64,000 bases of DNA from Sinotaia quadrata. Its lineage: Eukaryota; Mollusca; Gastropoda; Architaenioglossa; Viviparidae. Under the pieces are notes generated by a model, which saw only the letters and a list, made by a program, of their open reading frames with translations, searched no databases and was not told the origin of the DNA. Below are positions 1 through 11,849 of the stretch, one piece after another (position 1 is the stretch's first letter; every line of letters begins with the position of its first letter). Both the position numbers and the translations under genes were made by a program. The DNA lies in the NCBI GenBank assembly GCA_028829895.1, contig CM054181.1, positions 116,717,860 to 116,781,859 on the forward strand, given 5' to 3'.

Positions 1-305
1 CTAAATGCATGTCAGACTGAAACAGTCACAGATTGTGCTGTAATAAAAAAAAAAATTATATGAATTGCAGACATATATATGCTTTTGGCTTACTTTTACT
101 AAAATATTGGACAGGTTTAATACAATTTGCAATGTAGTGAAATTACACATTTTGATCAATTGCATGCGATAGTCACTGATAAGTCAAGAAAGGGATAGAT
201 GAAAATTCTCTGATTTTCTTCAAGGTGTGGTGTCATTTCAAGTGTTGACAGATTAATACTCAAATATACTATCTGTCAAGTAAATAATAAACCATTCCTT
301 TCTCA
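1..305. other. AT-rich, no gene seen
   Basis: No exon, repeat array or transposon signature recognised. Confidence 0.5.
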
Positions 306-307
306 TT

Positions 308-1075
308 ATTAGCTAGAGTTTCTTTTGTCTATTGTTCAGTACAATATCTGTCCATTAGCTAGTAGGGCATTTTGTCTATTGTTTAGTACAGTCTATCCAT
401 TAGCTAGTAGGGCATTTTGTCTATTGTTTAGTACAGAGTCTATCCTTTAGCTAGTAGGGCATTTTGTCTATTGTTTAGTACAGTCTATCCATTAGCTAGT
501 AGGGCATTTTGTCTATTGTTTAGTACAGTCTATCCATTAGCTAGAAGGGCATTTTGTCTATTGTTCAGTACAATATCTGTCTATTAGCTAGTAGGGCATT
601 TTGTCTATTGTTTAGTACAGAGTCTATCCATTAGCTAGTAGGGCATTTTGTCTATTGTTTAGTACAGTCTATCCATTAGCTAGTAGGGCATTTTGTCTAT
701 TGTTCAGTACAATATCTGTCCATTAGCTAGTAGAGAGCTTCTTTTATCTATTGTTCAGTACAATATCTGTCCATTAGCTAGTAGAGAGTTTCTTTTGTCT
801 ATTGTTCAGTACAATATCTGTTCATTAGCTAGTAGGGCATTTTGTCTATTGTTTAGTACAGTCTATCCATTAGCTAGAAGGGCATTTTGTCTATTGTTTA
901 GTACAGATTCTATCCTTTAGCTAGTAGGGCATTTTGTCTATTGTTTAGTACAGAGTCTATCCATTAGCTAGAAGGGCATTTTGTCTATTGTTTAGTACAG
1001 AGTATCCATTAGCTAGAAAGGCATTTTGTCTATTGTTTAGTACATTATCTTTCCATTAGCTATAAGGAATTATCT
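308..1075. repeat. 45-bp minisatellite
   Basis: About 17 units with TTAGCTAGTAGGGCATTTTG and TCTATTGTTTAGTACAG; variants with CAATATCTGTCC make slightly longer units. Because 45 is divisible by three, short repeat ORFs appear that are not genes. Confidence 0.95.
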
Positions 1076-1079
1076 ATTA

Positions 1080-1340
1080 GTTTCCTCTGAAATTGTCTAG
1101 CAAAATGTTTTCTCTGTTAGCAACATTTATTTTTATCTGATCATTTTCTAGCATGTTTCTTCTATCCATTAACTAGCAACATTTATTTTCATCTAATCAT
1201 TTTCTAGCAAAATGTTCCTTCTATCCATTAACTAGCAACATAGCAAGATTCATTTTCCTTTTATCATTGTCTAGCAAAACATTTTCCTATTCATTAGCTA
1301 GCAATATTTATTTTCCTCTGACATTATCTTGAAAACCTTT
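1080..1340. repeat. degenerate minisatellite
   Basis: Repeated TAGCAACATTTATTTT and TTTTCTAGCAAAATGTT blocks, apparently a diverged continuation of the preceding array. Confidence 0.7.
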
Positions 1341-1479
1341 TACTCTCAAAATCCACAAAATTCTTTCTGTCAAACTATATTAATATTTTATTCATCCATT
1401 AACATTTTCCTAACTACTTTTTTTCAGTTCATTTAGCTCATTACATCTTCTTGGGCTAAGTTAGTTCAGTCAAATGTAA

Positions 1480-2290
1480 TCTATTAGTGTTTATTTAACT
1501 CATAAGCTAGTTCAGTCAAAATGTAACCTATTACTAGTGTTGTACTTACTTCATAAGCTAGTTCAGTCGAAATATAACTTACTGTATAGTACTTACCTCA
1601 TAAGCTAGTTCAATCAAAACAACCTATTAGGGTTATACTTATCTAATCAGCTGGTTCAAAAATAGTGTCATTCTTACCTCATAAGCTAGTTCAGTAAAAA
1701 TATAACCTATCAGTGTTGTACTTACCTCATAAACTAGTTCAGTAAAAATATAACCTATCAGTGTTGTACTTACCTCATGAGCTAGTTCAGTCAAAATGTA
1801 ACCTATTAGTGTTGTATTTACCTCATAAGTTAGTTCAGTTAAAATGTAACCTATTGTGTTGTATTTACCTCATAAGTTAGTTCAGTCAAAATGTAACCTA
1901 TTGTGTTGTATTTACCTAATATTGTAATAAGCTAGTTCAGTCAAAATGTAACCTATTACTAGTATTAGTGTGTTGTATTTACCTCATAAGCTAGTTCAGT
2001 AAAATTGTAATCTATTAGTGTTCTACTTACCTCATAAGCTAGTTCAGACAAAATATAACCTATTGTGTTGTATTTACCTCATATGTTAGTTCAGTCAAAC
2101 TGTAACCTATTACTATTAGTGTTGTACTTACCTAATAAGCTACCTCAGTCAAAATATAACCTACTTCAGTACTTGGTAGTACTTACCTCACAAGCTACTT
2201 CAATCAAAATGCAACCTGTGTTGTCTCATCTGTAGTTCTATCAAAATGTAACCTATTAGTGTTGTACTTACAATCATAAGTTAGTCAAAT
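1480..2290. repeat. ~48-bp minisatellite
   Basis: About 16 units around TTACCTCATAAGCTAGTTCA and AAAATGTAACCTATTAGTG. Confidence 0.9.
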
Positions 2291-2499
2291 CAGTAAGTTC
2301 AAGCCTCTTGGTTGAAATCTTATGAGCTCTACACCAGTGATCAACCGTCTCCAAACTGACTTGTTAACAAGTCAGCTTACTGAGTTAAATGACCTTTCCA
2401 AAAAGTATGTTATGGTGTTACATAAAACTTTAGTCTCCACTAATAATATTAAAGAAACAATGTGAATAAAATGGATTATAAACTGATTGACACTAAAAG

Positions 2500-2910
2500 A
2501 GGCAGATGGAAGAAGGGAGATTAGGCAGAAAAGTAAAAATGGCAGAAAGGGAGATCAGGTAGAGAGGTAAAACTGGCAGAATGGTAGATCAGGTAAAATG
2601 GGCAGAAGAATAAACAGGCAGAAAAGTAGAAGATACAAGGAGGCAGAGCAGGAAGAATGATATTAGATATAAAGAGGTGGAACAGATAGAAGGGTAAAAC
2701 AAGTCCAGGCAGACTGGTAGGCATAGGAGAAAAACAGAGAGGTAGAGCTGGCAGAATGTTAGAAAAAGCAGTGAGGTTGAGCAGGCAGAATGATAAAAGA
2801 TAAAAAGAGTAGAATTAGTACAGGAAGAACAGGCTAAATGTTGTGGGGGATAAAAACAGAAGCAGAAATATGCAAATCAGAAGAAAAGCAGGTAAAAGAG
2901 GCAGAGCACT
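2500..2910. repeat. degenerate purine-rich repeat
   Basis: Many irregular copies of GGCAGAA and GGTAGAGCAGGCAGAATG. Confidence 0.7.
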
Positions 2911-3540
2911 AGAACTAGCCAAAGGTCAAAGTTCACTACTTTTAGTTGCTCTTTCTGTTGCAGTTCTGTCTTTGGTCACTCTTGTCAAAATTTCAAAATC
3001 AAATAATTAAAACAATAAAAACAAAAGCAAATGTACTGTTATATAAAAAATAATGCAAAAAATAAACAGAAAAGACGAAACAGGACTTTAAAAAAGGAGC
3101 TTAAGAATTTCTTTTCTTCAATGAGGTTTGTTCTCATAACGTATTAGCTGTTTTTGTATATCCAAACATCATTACTGTTCGAATGTTTTGATTATCTTCA
3201 ACTTATTTTGGGATGTGTTTTAAGTTTATAAAAATAAAATACAAAACACATAATCATAGTCTTTAATATAAATCAACATTATTATGAGTGAATTGTCAGC
3301 ATTACCTATTACTATTACATAATTATGGAAGAAAAATCCTACTTTTATTTATTATTAAAACTAAGTTAATCATGATATGAAGAGCATTAGCAAAACGAAA
3401 ATAAATTGAAACCAATATTTGCACAACAAATCCAAGAATAATACAAAATTAAACAAGAATTCAGTATTTCATCAAACACTTCTGAAAAAAAAAAAATCAA
3501 TAAAAATCGCAGAATGCATACTTTCCCACCATTACTTGTT
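2911..3540. other. AT-rich 3' flank of the WD gene
   Basis: Probably includes the 3' UTR; poly(A) signal candidates at 3344-3353. Nothing else recognised. Confidence 0.4.
3344..3353 (-). terminator. candidate poly(A) signals of the WD gene
   Basis: Two overlapping AATAAA hexamers on the minus strand, about 235 nt after the stop codon of the terminal exon. The region is AT-rich, so chance occurrence is quite possible. Confidence 0.3.
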
Positions 3541-3584
3541 GTCACAATTATCAAAATTAGATTTATCTCAAAGAATCACTCCGC

Positions 3585-3758
3585 TTATGTAGAGACAGAA
3601 CTCTTTCGTGCTTGGGAAATTGGTTTCAGTTTGAGTGATCCCCCTTTGATGCTTCTGTGAGGTGATTGAGTACTTGTACGTTGTTGTTGACTGATAGTTT
3701 GTCCTGTCTGCCCGACCACAGTACCTTGGAGATTTGTCCTCACGGTCTTTGGTTTCTG
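3585..3758 (-). CDS. WD gene terminal exon k: basic Ser/Gln-rich tail and stop
   Basis: Exon of 174 nt, phase 0, ending in TAA. The acceptor is ttttcttaacag. It encodes KPKTVRTNLQGTVVGQTGQT, a Gln/Ser/Thr-rich stretch, then SLKLKPISQARKSSVST and stop. It is a basic, low-complexity C-terminus typical of a disordered tail. It was too short for a start-to-stop ORF search and is supported by the acceptor, the phase match with exon j and the absence of coding signal further left. Confidence 0.7.
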   Translation of the reverse strand, partial: QKPKTVRTNLQGTVVGQTGQTISQQQRTSTQSPHRSIKGGSLKLKPISQARKSSVST

Positions 3759-3899
3759 CTGTTAAGAAAAGAATAAACTACTGAAAAGGTTCAGATTAAG
3801 AGCTATCTCATTTCTGTTATATCGAATTCATTGTTTAACTCAGACAAGGGCAACCGGAATGCTTCGTCACAAGAGTTACAACAGTACTTTAGTAGTCTA

Positions 3900-4255
3900 A
3901 GTCTACATGAATAATCTAACTTGCTTTGTAAACAACAACCTACATATTGTATATTTTTATAAAACCTGCTTTGCATACAACAGCCCACATGTTCTGTTAA
4001 AAAAAAAAACAACGTTTTGCACACAACAGTCCACATGTTCTGTAAATAACCTGTTTTGCGTACAACAGCCCACATGTTCTGTAAACTACCTGCTTTGTAT
4101 ACATTATATACAACAACCCACATGTTCTGTAAACTACCTGCTTTGTAAACAACAGCCATCATGCTCTGTAAATAACTCTCTTTGTATACAATGGACTATA
4201 ACCTGTTTGTACACAAGAGACATTTTGTATACATGTGCTGTAAATAACATGCTGT
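3900..4255. repeat. ~41-bp minisatellite
   Basis: About eight diverged units with CAACAGCCCACATGTTCTGT and AAACTACCTGCTTTG, starting about 140 bp upstream of the acceptor of the terminal WD exon. Confidence 0.85.
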
Positions 4256-4479
4256 GTGCATCATAATATCAGCAAAATTAACAGGCATATCAAACTCTAC
4301 ACCTACATATATGCTTTAAACACATATCATTACATCAACACTAGGTTTGTATTTTGCATCCATTTTCAACTTTTGCTGATTTTGAGACAGCGCAAGCATC
4401 AAGAGATTTATTTTCCAGAGAAAAAGCCTCAAAGAACATTAGACCCATACATGTACCCCATAAATCAAAGATATTATTA

Positions 4480-5000
4480 GAGAGACACAACTGAGAACCA
4501 TTAATTGAAGATGTGACTAGACAGATATACTAGTTACCAATAATCACAGATATGATTGGACAGATATGCAAGTGCACCATTAATCACAGATATAATTAAG
4601 ACAGATATGCAAGCACACCATTAATCAAAGATATGTTTAGACAGACACATGCACCATTAATCAAAGATATGATTAGACAGATTTGCAAGTGCACATTAAT
4701 CAATTATATGATTAGACACGCATGTGCAACATTAATTAAATATGTGATTAGACAGATATGTAAATGCACCATTAATCAAAGATATTATTAGACAGATATG
4801 CAAGCACACCATAAATCACAGATATAATTAGACATATATGCAAGCGCACCATTAATCAAAGATGTGATTAGACAGATATACTAGTTACTATTAATCATAG
4901 ATATGCAAGTGCACCATTAATCACAGATATGATTAGACAGACATGCCCTATTAATAAAGATATGACAGACACATGTATCATTAATTAAAGATATGACAAG
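4480..5000. repeat. ~40-bp minisatellite
   Basis: About 12 diverged units with CACCATTAATCACAGATATG and ATTAGACAGATATGCAAG. Confidence 0.85.
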
Positions 5001-5019
5001 CACCTTAACAACATATCAC

Positions 5020-5140
5020 TAAATGGATGCAGCTGTACACAACTAAACAAAACACCTGAATAAACTCACACAACTGTACACCACTAAACAAAACACCTGA
5101 ATAAACTCACACAACTGTACACCACTAAACAAATCACCTG
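5020..5140. repeat. 41-bp minisatellite, three units
   Basis: Units with CACAACTGTACACCACTAAA; the array resumes at 6215-6250, on the other side of the solo LTR. Confidence 0.85.
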
Positions 5141-5192
5141 AATTCTTAATTAAAGTTACGATATGGCCTTAACAACAAATCACTAAATGGAC

Positions 5193-6203
5193 TGTTGTAT
5201 GATGGGGAAATGTTCCCATATATATTTTTTAAATAAATTTTAATTTATTTAAATTGAACGTTAGAACAACGAGTGAATGTGTATTGTCCTGTTTACTGAG
5301 AAGCGAGGCCTTGAACAATGAGTGTACATGGGGGGGGGGGGATTTATTGACCCGTGTTGTTGAGAATCGTCTGAGGGTGACGACTGGAAAAGGATAGTCC
5401 TTCCCAAATGTCGGGTCGTATGTGGGAGAAGAAAACCCTGGCTATATAGGTAAAAATGTCTTTGTATTTGTGTGAATGGTTAGGTTTGATTAGGATGCTC
5501 TGTGTTATGTTTTATTTTGACATGTTAATATTCTTCCTTTCAGAGGCCAATGCCAAACTTAGTATTTATTAATAGAGCACTGGACTGGACACTTAGGCTT
5601 TGCAATTGTTTGTGTTGCAGGGTTTTTATTTTGTTATCGGCTGCTCGTTTATAGTTGCCTGTTTTGCTTGCCTGTGTGGCCGTTCTACTTGACCCGGCTG
5701 AATTGGGACGTGGCGATCTATTGACTGGCAAAAATTCAAGTCTATGAGACTGTGGCGTCATTCAATGCATAAGCTAAGTTCCTATCCAGAGCGTGACTTC
5801 AGTATAATGAACTGGCTTAGGATGAACTGAATTTTCTAAATCTTGTTAACTTTTTATTTTATTAAATTTCTTGTTATTATTTTAAAACGCGTGTTGTTAG
5901 TCCTATCGTTATTTTCGTAGTTCAAAATGATAACCTCATGATTACTTCTTGTCCTTTGTTCATTTAATTATAATCGTTTTCTATATATTTATTCATAACC
6001 ATTAAATCTCAGCTGAATTCTGAGTTGTGGGCGGAGCCAAATTGGTGACATACCAGTATGTCAGCGTAACAGTTGCAGATATACATATTTAACCAGTGAC
6101 CCATACTCTGCACCGGCACTTGTAGATGTCTTGTATCATCGCAAATTATACATAGTTGGTATAAGTCATTATTACAAAGTCACCCCAGAGTATAGTGGCG
6201 ACA
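5193..6203. mobile_element. solo LTR (about 1,011 bp)
   Basis: The segment begins TGTTGTATGATGGGG and ends AGTGGCGACA, giving TG...CA ends, with flanking TGGAC (5188-5192) and TGGAT (6204-6208), a 5-bp target duplication with one mismatch. It interrupts a minisatellite: the neighbouring unit at 5012-5030 preserves the uninterrupted AAATGGATGCAG site. A TATA-like box (GGCTATATAGG) and AT-rich parts are inside. No internal retroviral region is present, so it is a solo LTR. The family and orientation are unknown. Confidence 0.65.
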
Positions 6204-6289
6204 TGGATACAAATGTATACAACTAAACACACAACTGTACACCACTAAACATAAAGCTGACTTGTTTTGACAGCTATTTCTATATACCT

Positions 6290-6640
6290 TTGTTTAGTAA
6301 TGCACAGATGTGTGTGTTTGTCAGCTCTAGTAATGCACAGTTGTGTGTGTTTGTCAGTTCTAGTAATGCACAGATGTGTGTTTTTCAGTTCTAGTAATGC
6401 ACAGATGCGTGTTTTTCAGTTCTAGTAATGCAGAGATGTGTGTGTTTTTCAGCTCTAGTAATGCACAGTTGTGTGTGTTTTTCAGTTCCAGTAATGCACA
6501 GATGTGTGTTTTTCAGCTCTAGTAATGCACAGCTGTGTGTGTTTTTCAGCTCTAGTAATGCACAGTTGTGTGTGTTTTTCAGGTCTAGTAATGCACAGAT
6601 GTGTGTGTTTGTCAGCTCTAGTAATGCACAGTTGTAACTA
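6290..6640. repeat. ~33-bp minisatellite
   Basis: About 11 units with TCTAGTAATGCACAGATGTG. Confidence 0.95.
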
Positions 6641-6769
6641 TCAAGTTGTATCTTTGGTTATGGTGCTTCTAAAAAAAAAAAAAGAAAGAAATATTTGACT
6701 AGACAGGCAGAAATGTTACCACTAAGCACATTTGACCAGTGCAGCTGTCACCAATAAACAAAAAATTAA

Positions 6770-7110
6770 ATAGAAACAGCTATAACCACTAAATGATGAT
6801 ACGACTTGATACAGATATCACCACTAAATGATGATACGACTAGATACAGCTATCACCATTAAATGATGATATGACTAGATACAGCTATCACCACTAAATG
6901 ATGATACGACTAGATACAGATATCACCACTAAATGATGATACGGCTAGATACAGCTATCACCACTAAATGATGATATGACTAGATACAGATATCACCACT
7001 AAATGATGATACGACTAGATACAGCTATCACCACTAAATGATGATATGACTAGATACAGCTATCACCACTAAGTGATGATACGACTAGATACAGATATCA
7101 CCACTAAACA
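6770..7110. repeat. 35-bp minisatellite
   Basis: About nine units with ATCACCACTAAATGATGATA and CGACTAGATACAG. Confidence 0.95.
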
Positions 7111-7224
7111 AACATTTGATTAGACAGCTGTAACCACTCAAAAAAGATTTGATTAGACACAGCAACACCCTACTAAACAGACAACTATGCAGCACAAACA
7201 AAAATTAAAACCAATTATCCAACT

Positions 7225-7363
7225 AGCCAGATGTGCACCATTAAACACAAACACCTAGCTAGAAAACACACCTGTGCACCATTAAACACAAACACCTAGC
7301 TAGAAAACATACCTGTACACCATTAAACACAAACACCTAGCTAGAAAACATACCTGTGCACCA
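7225..7363 (-). repeat. 41-bp minisatellite made from the exon j donor
   Basis: Units (plus strand) read CACCTAGCTAGAAAACA, YACCTGTGCACCATTAAACA; on the minus strand each has TGGTGCACAG|GTRTGTTTTC. The exon j junction GGTGCACAG|GTATGTTTTC is the last unit, so copies in the intron carry decoy donors. Confidence 0.9.
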
Positions 7364-7457
7364 CTCAGCATGGAGGCATGGTAATTCTTCATATTGCGTT
7401 CATAGTCCAGGATGTAGTTTGGGAACAGTGATTTCTCATCAAATGCTGCTTTTAGTG
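7354..7457 (-). CDS. WD gene exon j: LKAAFDEKSLFP segment
   Basis: Exon of 104 nt, phase 1 in and 0 out. The acceptor is ttttatag and the donor GCACAG|GTATGT. It encodes LKAAFDEKSLFPNYILDYER followed by NMKNYHASMLSGAQ. With exon i it forms ALAETLKAAFDEK, a stretch I associate with the tail of this WD family. The donor lies at the edge of a 41-bp minisatellite whose units each contain another CACAG|GT. Confidence 0.8.
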
Positions 7458-7756
7458 CTATAAAACAGTAGTGATTTCTTATTCTGAATAACAATTATAT
7501 AAGATTGAAATGTAAAATGAAATTTAAAAATTAGATCAAATAATAGTTTTCACATATGCACATTTTATAAAATGTGATGTACAATATGTTGTTTGGTTTA
7601 ATGTGCACATTTTATACAATATGATGTACAATACATTGTTTGGTTTAATGTGCTTTCAGGAATAATGGATAATGAGTTTCATCAACCAGGAACAATATCA
7701 AGGATAATGGATTTTATCAGTGTGAAGATAATAAGACTACTGCGACATCATCTATT

Positions 7757-7950
7757 CAAGGTTATGTAGAAACTATTATCACTTATCTCCAATAACTTCA
7801 TTTCTGTTCTCTGATAAGAACTATTCTGTGATTTATATTGACACTAATCTATTGAATTTTGTGTTAGGATATAAGACTGTATGGCTTAGGCTGATGACAT
7901 AACTGGGTTCGACTGAATTTAAATGTTTGAATCTGAAATAATTTGATATA
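7757..7950 (+). repeat. IR-A fragment
   Basis: TATGTAGAAACTATTATCAC through the CTGATAAGAACTATTCTGTG block matches 32512-32640 closely. It is a truncated copy. Confidence 0.65.
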
Positions 7951-7959
7951 TATGTAGGA

Positions 7960-8470
7960 ACACATATAAATCTTTCTTTCCATAATAAATATGTCAACAT
8001 GTGTTAAATCTTTCCTTCTGTAATAAACGTATGCACCTAAAATCTCTCTTAAATGAATGAACACATTTTAAATCTTTCCTTATGCAATATATGTAATAGC
8101 AAATGTGTTAAATCTTTTCTTCTGTATTAAATATAGGAAGATGTGTGTTGAAACCAGTAATTATTATTTGATCATTTGTTGAATCCAGTAATATTTTTTA
8201 ATCCTGTAATAAGTATGTGAACATATGTGTTGAATCCTGTAATAATTATTAATCCTGTAATAAGTATGTGAACATATGTGTTGAATCCAGTAATAATTAT
8301 TAATCCTGTAATAAGTATGTGAACATATGTGTTGAATCCTGTAATATATGAATGAACATTTTTTCTGTAAACAAATGTTAAATATTTCTTTCTGTAATGT
8401 ATGAATGAACAAGTGTTAAATATTTTTCCTTTAATATATATGAACAAGTGTTAAATTTTTCGTTCTGAAA
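7960..8470. repeat. AT-rich ~25/51-bp minisatellite
   Basis: Units with AACATATGTGTTGAATCCTG and TAATAATTATTAATCCTG; outer copies are diverged. Confidence 0.85.
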
Positions 8471-8815
8471 TAAATGAAATCTTTTCTTTTTTTTCTTATA
8501 AAAGTCCTGTAAACATCACGACTGTGTTTACATTTAAAGGAATGTAGCCCTCCAAAAGTCACAAATGTATCTGCGTTGTAAATTGTGCTAAATAGTTATC
8601 CCCCCAAAATATGACTGTTATTTACACTGAAATGGTTGCTGAAGACAAAATAGTCATTCAAACGACACGGCTGCGTTTGCATTGTAAATCGTGCTGAAGG
8701 CAAGCTCAGGCCCCAGTTTTATCCGAAGAGTCTGAATGAATTTATTATGAAAAGTAGGCACTTTAACACAGGCCACTGGGTGTGGCGCAGTCATTTCTTG
8801 CAGTGTTGTGTGCAT

Positions 8816-8856
<41 letters not shown>

Positions 8857-9450
8857 GTGTAATGCGTCATGCGCTCTAGGCAGAGACTTAAATTCACACT
8901 CCAATTGTATTCTGTAACATCCATCCGCCCTATTTGTCAATAATTAGAGCCAACGCGACTCCATTCAATATAAACATGGCACCAATCTATGTTTCTATGG
9001 GAGCATGTTATTTCTTTGTTTAGAAATTATTATTAGCATATTTAATTTGAATAATTGTTTTCTTAAAAAGGAAAAGGTACATTTTGTTGGAATGAGCCCT
9101 TGGTTCGCCTAAGGGACGGGTCGGCCCTGATTCCAAAAGTCAGACTGATAAGAGGTGTGAGACATCAGCAAAGCCACGAGCCGTGTAACTATATTTCAAA
9201 TGTCAGACATCGTTGGGTAACATCATTCATTACCTGTGCTCAACAAGATCTCATAACTGCAACGCATTGTTTCTAATTACACAAACTCATTCTAAGTCTA
9301 CTGTGCCACGTGATAGCAATGAAATCATTGTTTGATTGGCTGGAATTAACTCTCTTATTCTAGCAAGTAATCTTAGATCTATACTTTTCTGCTAAAAATT
9401 AATATCACCAGGACATTCATTAATCTCGACCTACGTGTGAATGAGGGGGG
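8471..9450. other. unassigned sequence with (GA)n microsatellite
   Basis: Contains a (GA)n tract at about 8820-8854. GGGACGGGTCGGCCCTG at about 9113 looks like a transposon end but no partner was found. No coding signal seen. Confidence 0.4.
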
Positions 9451-9454
9451 AGAC

Positions 9455-9890
9455 ATATCCGGTACTTCAAGGCAGATATAGCTGTAATGTTAGGGGAGAC
9501 AATCTCGGTACTTCACGGCAGATATAGCTGTAATGTTAGGGGAGACAATCTCGGTATTTCACGGCAGATATAGATGTAATGTTTGGGGAGACAATCTCGG
9601 TACTTCACGGCAGATATAGCTGTAATGTTGGGGGAGACAATCTCGGTACTTCACGGCAGATATAGCTGTAATGTTAGGGGAGACAATCTCGGTACTTCAA
9701 GGCAGATATAGCTGTAATGTTGGGGGAGACAATCTCGGTACTTCACGGCAGATATAGCTGTAATGTTAGGGGAGACAATCTCGGTACTTCACGGCAGATA
9801 TAGCTGTAATGTTGGGGGAGACAATCTCGGTACTTCAAGGCAGATATAGCTGTAATGTTGGGGGAGACAATCTCGGTACTTCACGAAGGT
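9455..9890. repeat. 46-bp minisatellite, highly uniform
   Basis: About nine units with GGGGAGACAATCTCGGTACT and TCACGGCAGATATAGCTGTA; units differ at few positions (TTAGG/TTGGG, CAC/CAA), implying recent expansion. Confidence 0.95.
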
Positions 9891-10570
9891 AGATATAATA
9901 CTGAGGGAAACAAATGGCAAGATTGAAATATAATCAGAAAAGTCGTTTTTAAAAAAAAATTGTTTATAATATTCCAGATTTGAACCATACACTCGCTCCC
10001 CTTAGCAGAGGGTGTGTCAAAGTCACAACTTGGCGTCCCAATAGTTTACTAAGGAAAAACGAAAACAGCAGCAACAAAAAAACTTCTTTATTTAAGGTCG
10101 ATATCAAATGACTATATAATTAACATGTCCCCGAAGCATTCTCAGCACTGAATGGCTTATATGAATACCTGATCACAGCGGCAGATTAATACCGGTTTAA
10201 ACTAGTTCAACTTAGGTTCGTGCAAGGGCGTGTGAGTGTGTTCCTGTTGTTGTTAACGGCTATATACGCACTTAGACCTACTTTGTATTTAAAGATTAAC
10301 TCGGAGCCCTGTCAAGACTGACGAAGAACTTGACAAAGACGTGAAAGAAATTTTCTGAACCGATAAGCAATACTTGGAGGGGGGTAAAATAAGAGAAAGA
10401 TTTATATCCGCCTTCAGTGATAACACTCGTACAAAGCTGTGTGCGTGCGTGCATGCGTGTGTGTGTGTATATGTTTAATTAATCCACCTCTAGCGTATCA
10501 GTTCGCACCTCCCTCTCTCTCTTGTGTGTGTTTGTAGGTTAGGTCAACATATCTGAACCAGAGAACAGTG
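9891..10570. other. unassigned non-repetitive sequence
   Basis: No repeat or exon recognised; a short (GT)n tract near 10440-10470. Confidence 0.4.
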
Positions 10571-10574
10571 ATAC

Positions 10575-10980
10575 CATGGAACAATGAACAATACAACAGT
10601 GAACCCTAGAAACGTTACACCAAGGAACACACACGCTATGGAACACATACATCAAGGAAAACTTTCGCTATGGAACACGTACATCAAGGAACACACACGC
10701 TATGGAACACATACATCAAGGAACACTTACACCAAAATCACTTTCTCTATGGAACATGTACGTTTAATAGCGACACGTCACTGAACACTTACACCATGGA
10801 ACAGTAAAACCATAAACAGTGACACACCAATGACCATTTACACCATGAAGGTGACACCAATGAACAATGACATTACCGAACACTTATACCATGGAGTAGT
10901 TACACCAGGAACACTTACCTCATGACGGTGATGTATGGAACACTTATGACATGAACAGTGAAACCACTGATGGTATGGTT
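10575..10980. repeat. ~28-30-bp degenerate minisatellite
   Basis: Units with ACATCAAGGAACAC and GCTATGGAACAC, becoming irregular after 10800. Confidence 0.8.
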
Positions 10981-10984
10981 ATGT

Positions 10985-11395
10985 GCAACTTAAGTAATGA
11001 ATGGTTATGTAAACTCAACGGATGGCATGGCAGTGTACAAATTGATGGTATGGCAATTACAACTCAAATTATAGTTGTACGGTTATGTACAACTTAATTC
11101 ATGGTATGGTTATATACAATTCAAATGATGATATGGTTGTGTACAACTTAACTGCATGTATGACTATGTGCAACTCAGTGATGTATATTTATGTACGACT
11201 CAAGTGATGGCATGGCTATGGACAACTCAAGTGATGTATAGTTATATACAGCTCAATTGATGATATGACTCTGGACAATTCAAGTGATGTATAGTTATGT
11301 ACAACTCACATGATGTATAGTTATGTACAACTCAAGTGATGTATAGTTATGTACAACTCAAGTGATGTATAGTTATGTACAACTCAAGTGTCTGT
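10985..11395. repeat. ~26-bp minisatellite
   Basis: Units with TATAGTTATGTACAACTCAA and GTGATG; the last five are nearly identical. Confidence 0.9.
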
Positions 11396-11484
11396 TAACG
11401 GTATAGTTTCTAACTCTTGGTTTAGCCAGGGGGAATTTCTAATTATTGGCTTACTGTCCTTTAAAGGGAAGGGGGTGTTTCTAA

Positions 11485-11601
11485 TTACTGGCTTACTCAT
11501 ATAAAGCGGGTAGTTTGGACTTACTCTCATATAAAGCGGGTAGTTTGGACTGACAGCTAAAGTTATGACTTACTCTCAGCTAAAGCGGGTAGTTTTGACG
11601 G
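11485..11601 (-). repeat. tandem copies of the exon i donor junction
   Basis: The exon i end (minus strand, CTACCCGCTTTAGCTGAGA then GTAAGT) recurs at about 11519-11551 as CTACCCGCTTTATATGAGA plus GTAAGT, and at 11491-11521 as CGCTTTATATGA plus GTAAGC. Copies carry about 20 nt of coding sequence and a donor. Confidence 0.88.
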
Positions 11602-11697
11602 TGCAGACTCTGAGCTCCCTGGTCTCTCCAAGAAGTATTTCTGAGCGTCCGGCATGACCAATTCCTCGACAACTGCCAATTCTTTTGTGTCTAAGGC
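11574..11697 (-). CDS. WD gene exon i: C-terminal region
   Basis: Exon of 124 nt, phase 0 in and 1 out. The acceptor is tttgtcatcag and the donor GCTGAGA|GTAAGT (perfect consensus). It encodes LDTKELAVVEELVMPDAQKY and ends SKLPALAE. Of the three frames only this one is open across the exon. The exon's 3' end with its donor is repeated twice downstream in the intron, making decoy GTAAGT/GTAAG sites. The join to exon h across 42.6 kb is inferred from phase and family resemblance. Confidence 0.75.
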
Positions 11698-11849
11698 CTG
11701 ATGACAAACAGACAAACAGGTAAGCCATTAACAGAAACTTGTGTTGCACGGAAGAAAAGTCAATGTGACAGTAAGAAAATTGCTTGCAATTTTAAAATAA
11801 AGTCAAATATTAAGTAAACATTCACCACATGATGATATAGTGACTAGAT

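Noticed and set aside
2521..2724. 67-codon hydrophobic minus-strand ORF
   Set aside because: Lies in the purine-rich degenerate repeat; the hydrophobic composition simply reflects TTTCTG-type repeats on the other strand.
9085..9135. Possible transposon end GGGACGGGTCGGCCCTG
   Set aside because: No matching inverted end or target duplication found nearby.
9455..9890. CRISPR-like regular repeats
   Set aside because: Units are directly adjacent with no unique spacers, and the genome is eukaryotic; it is a minisatellite.
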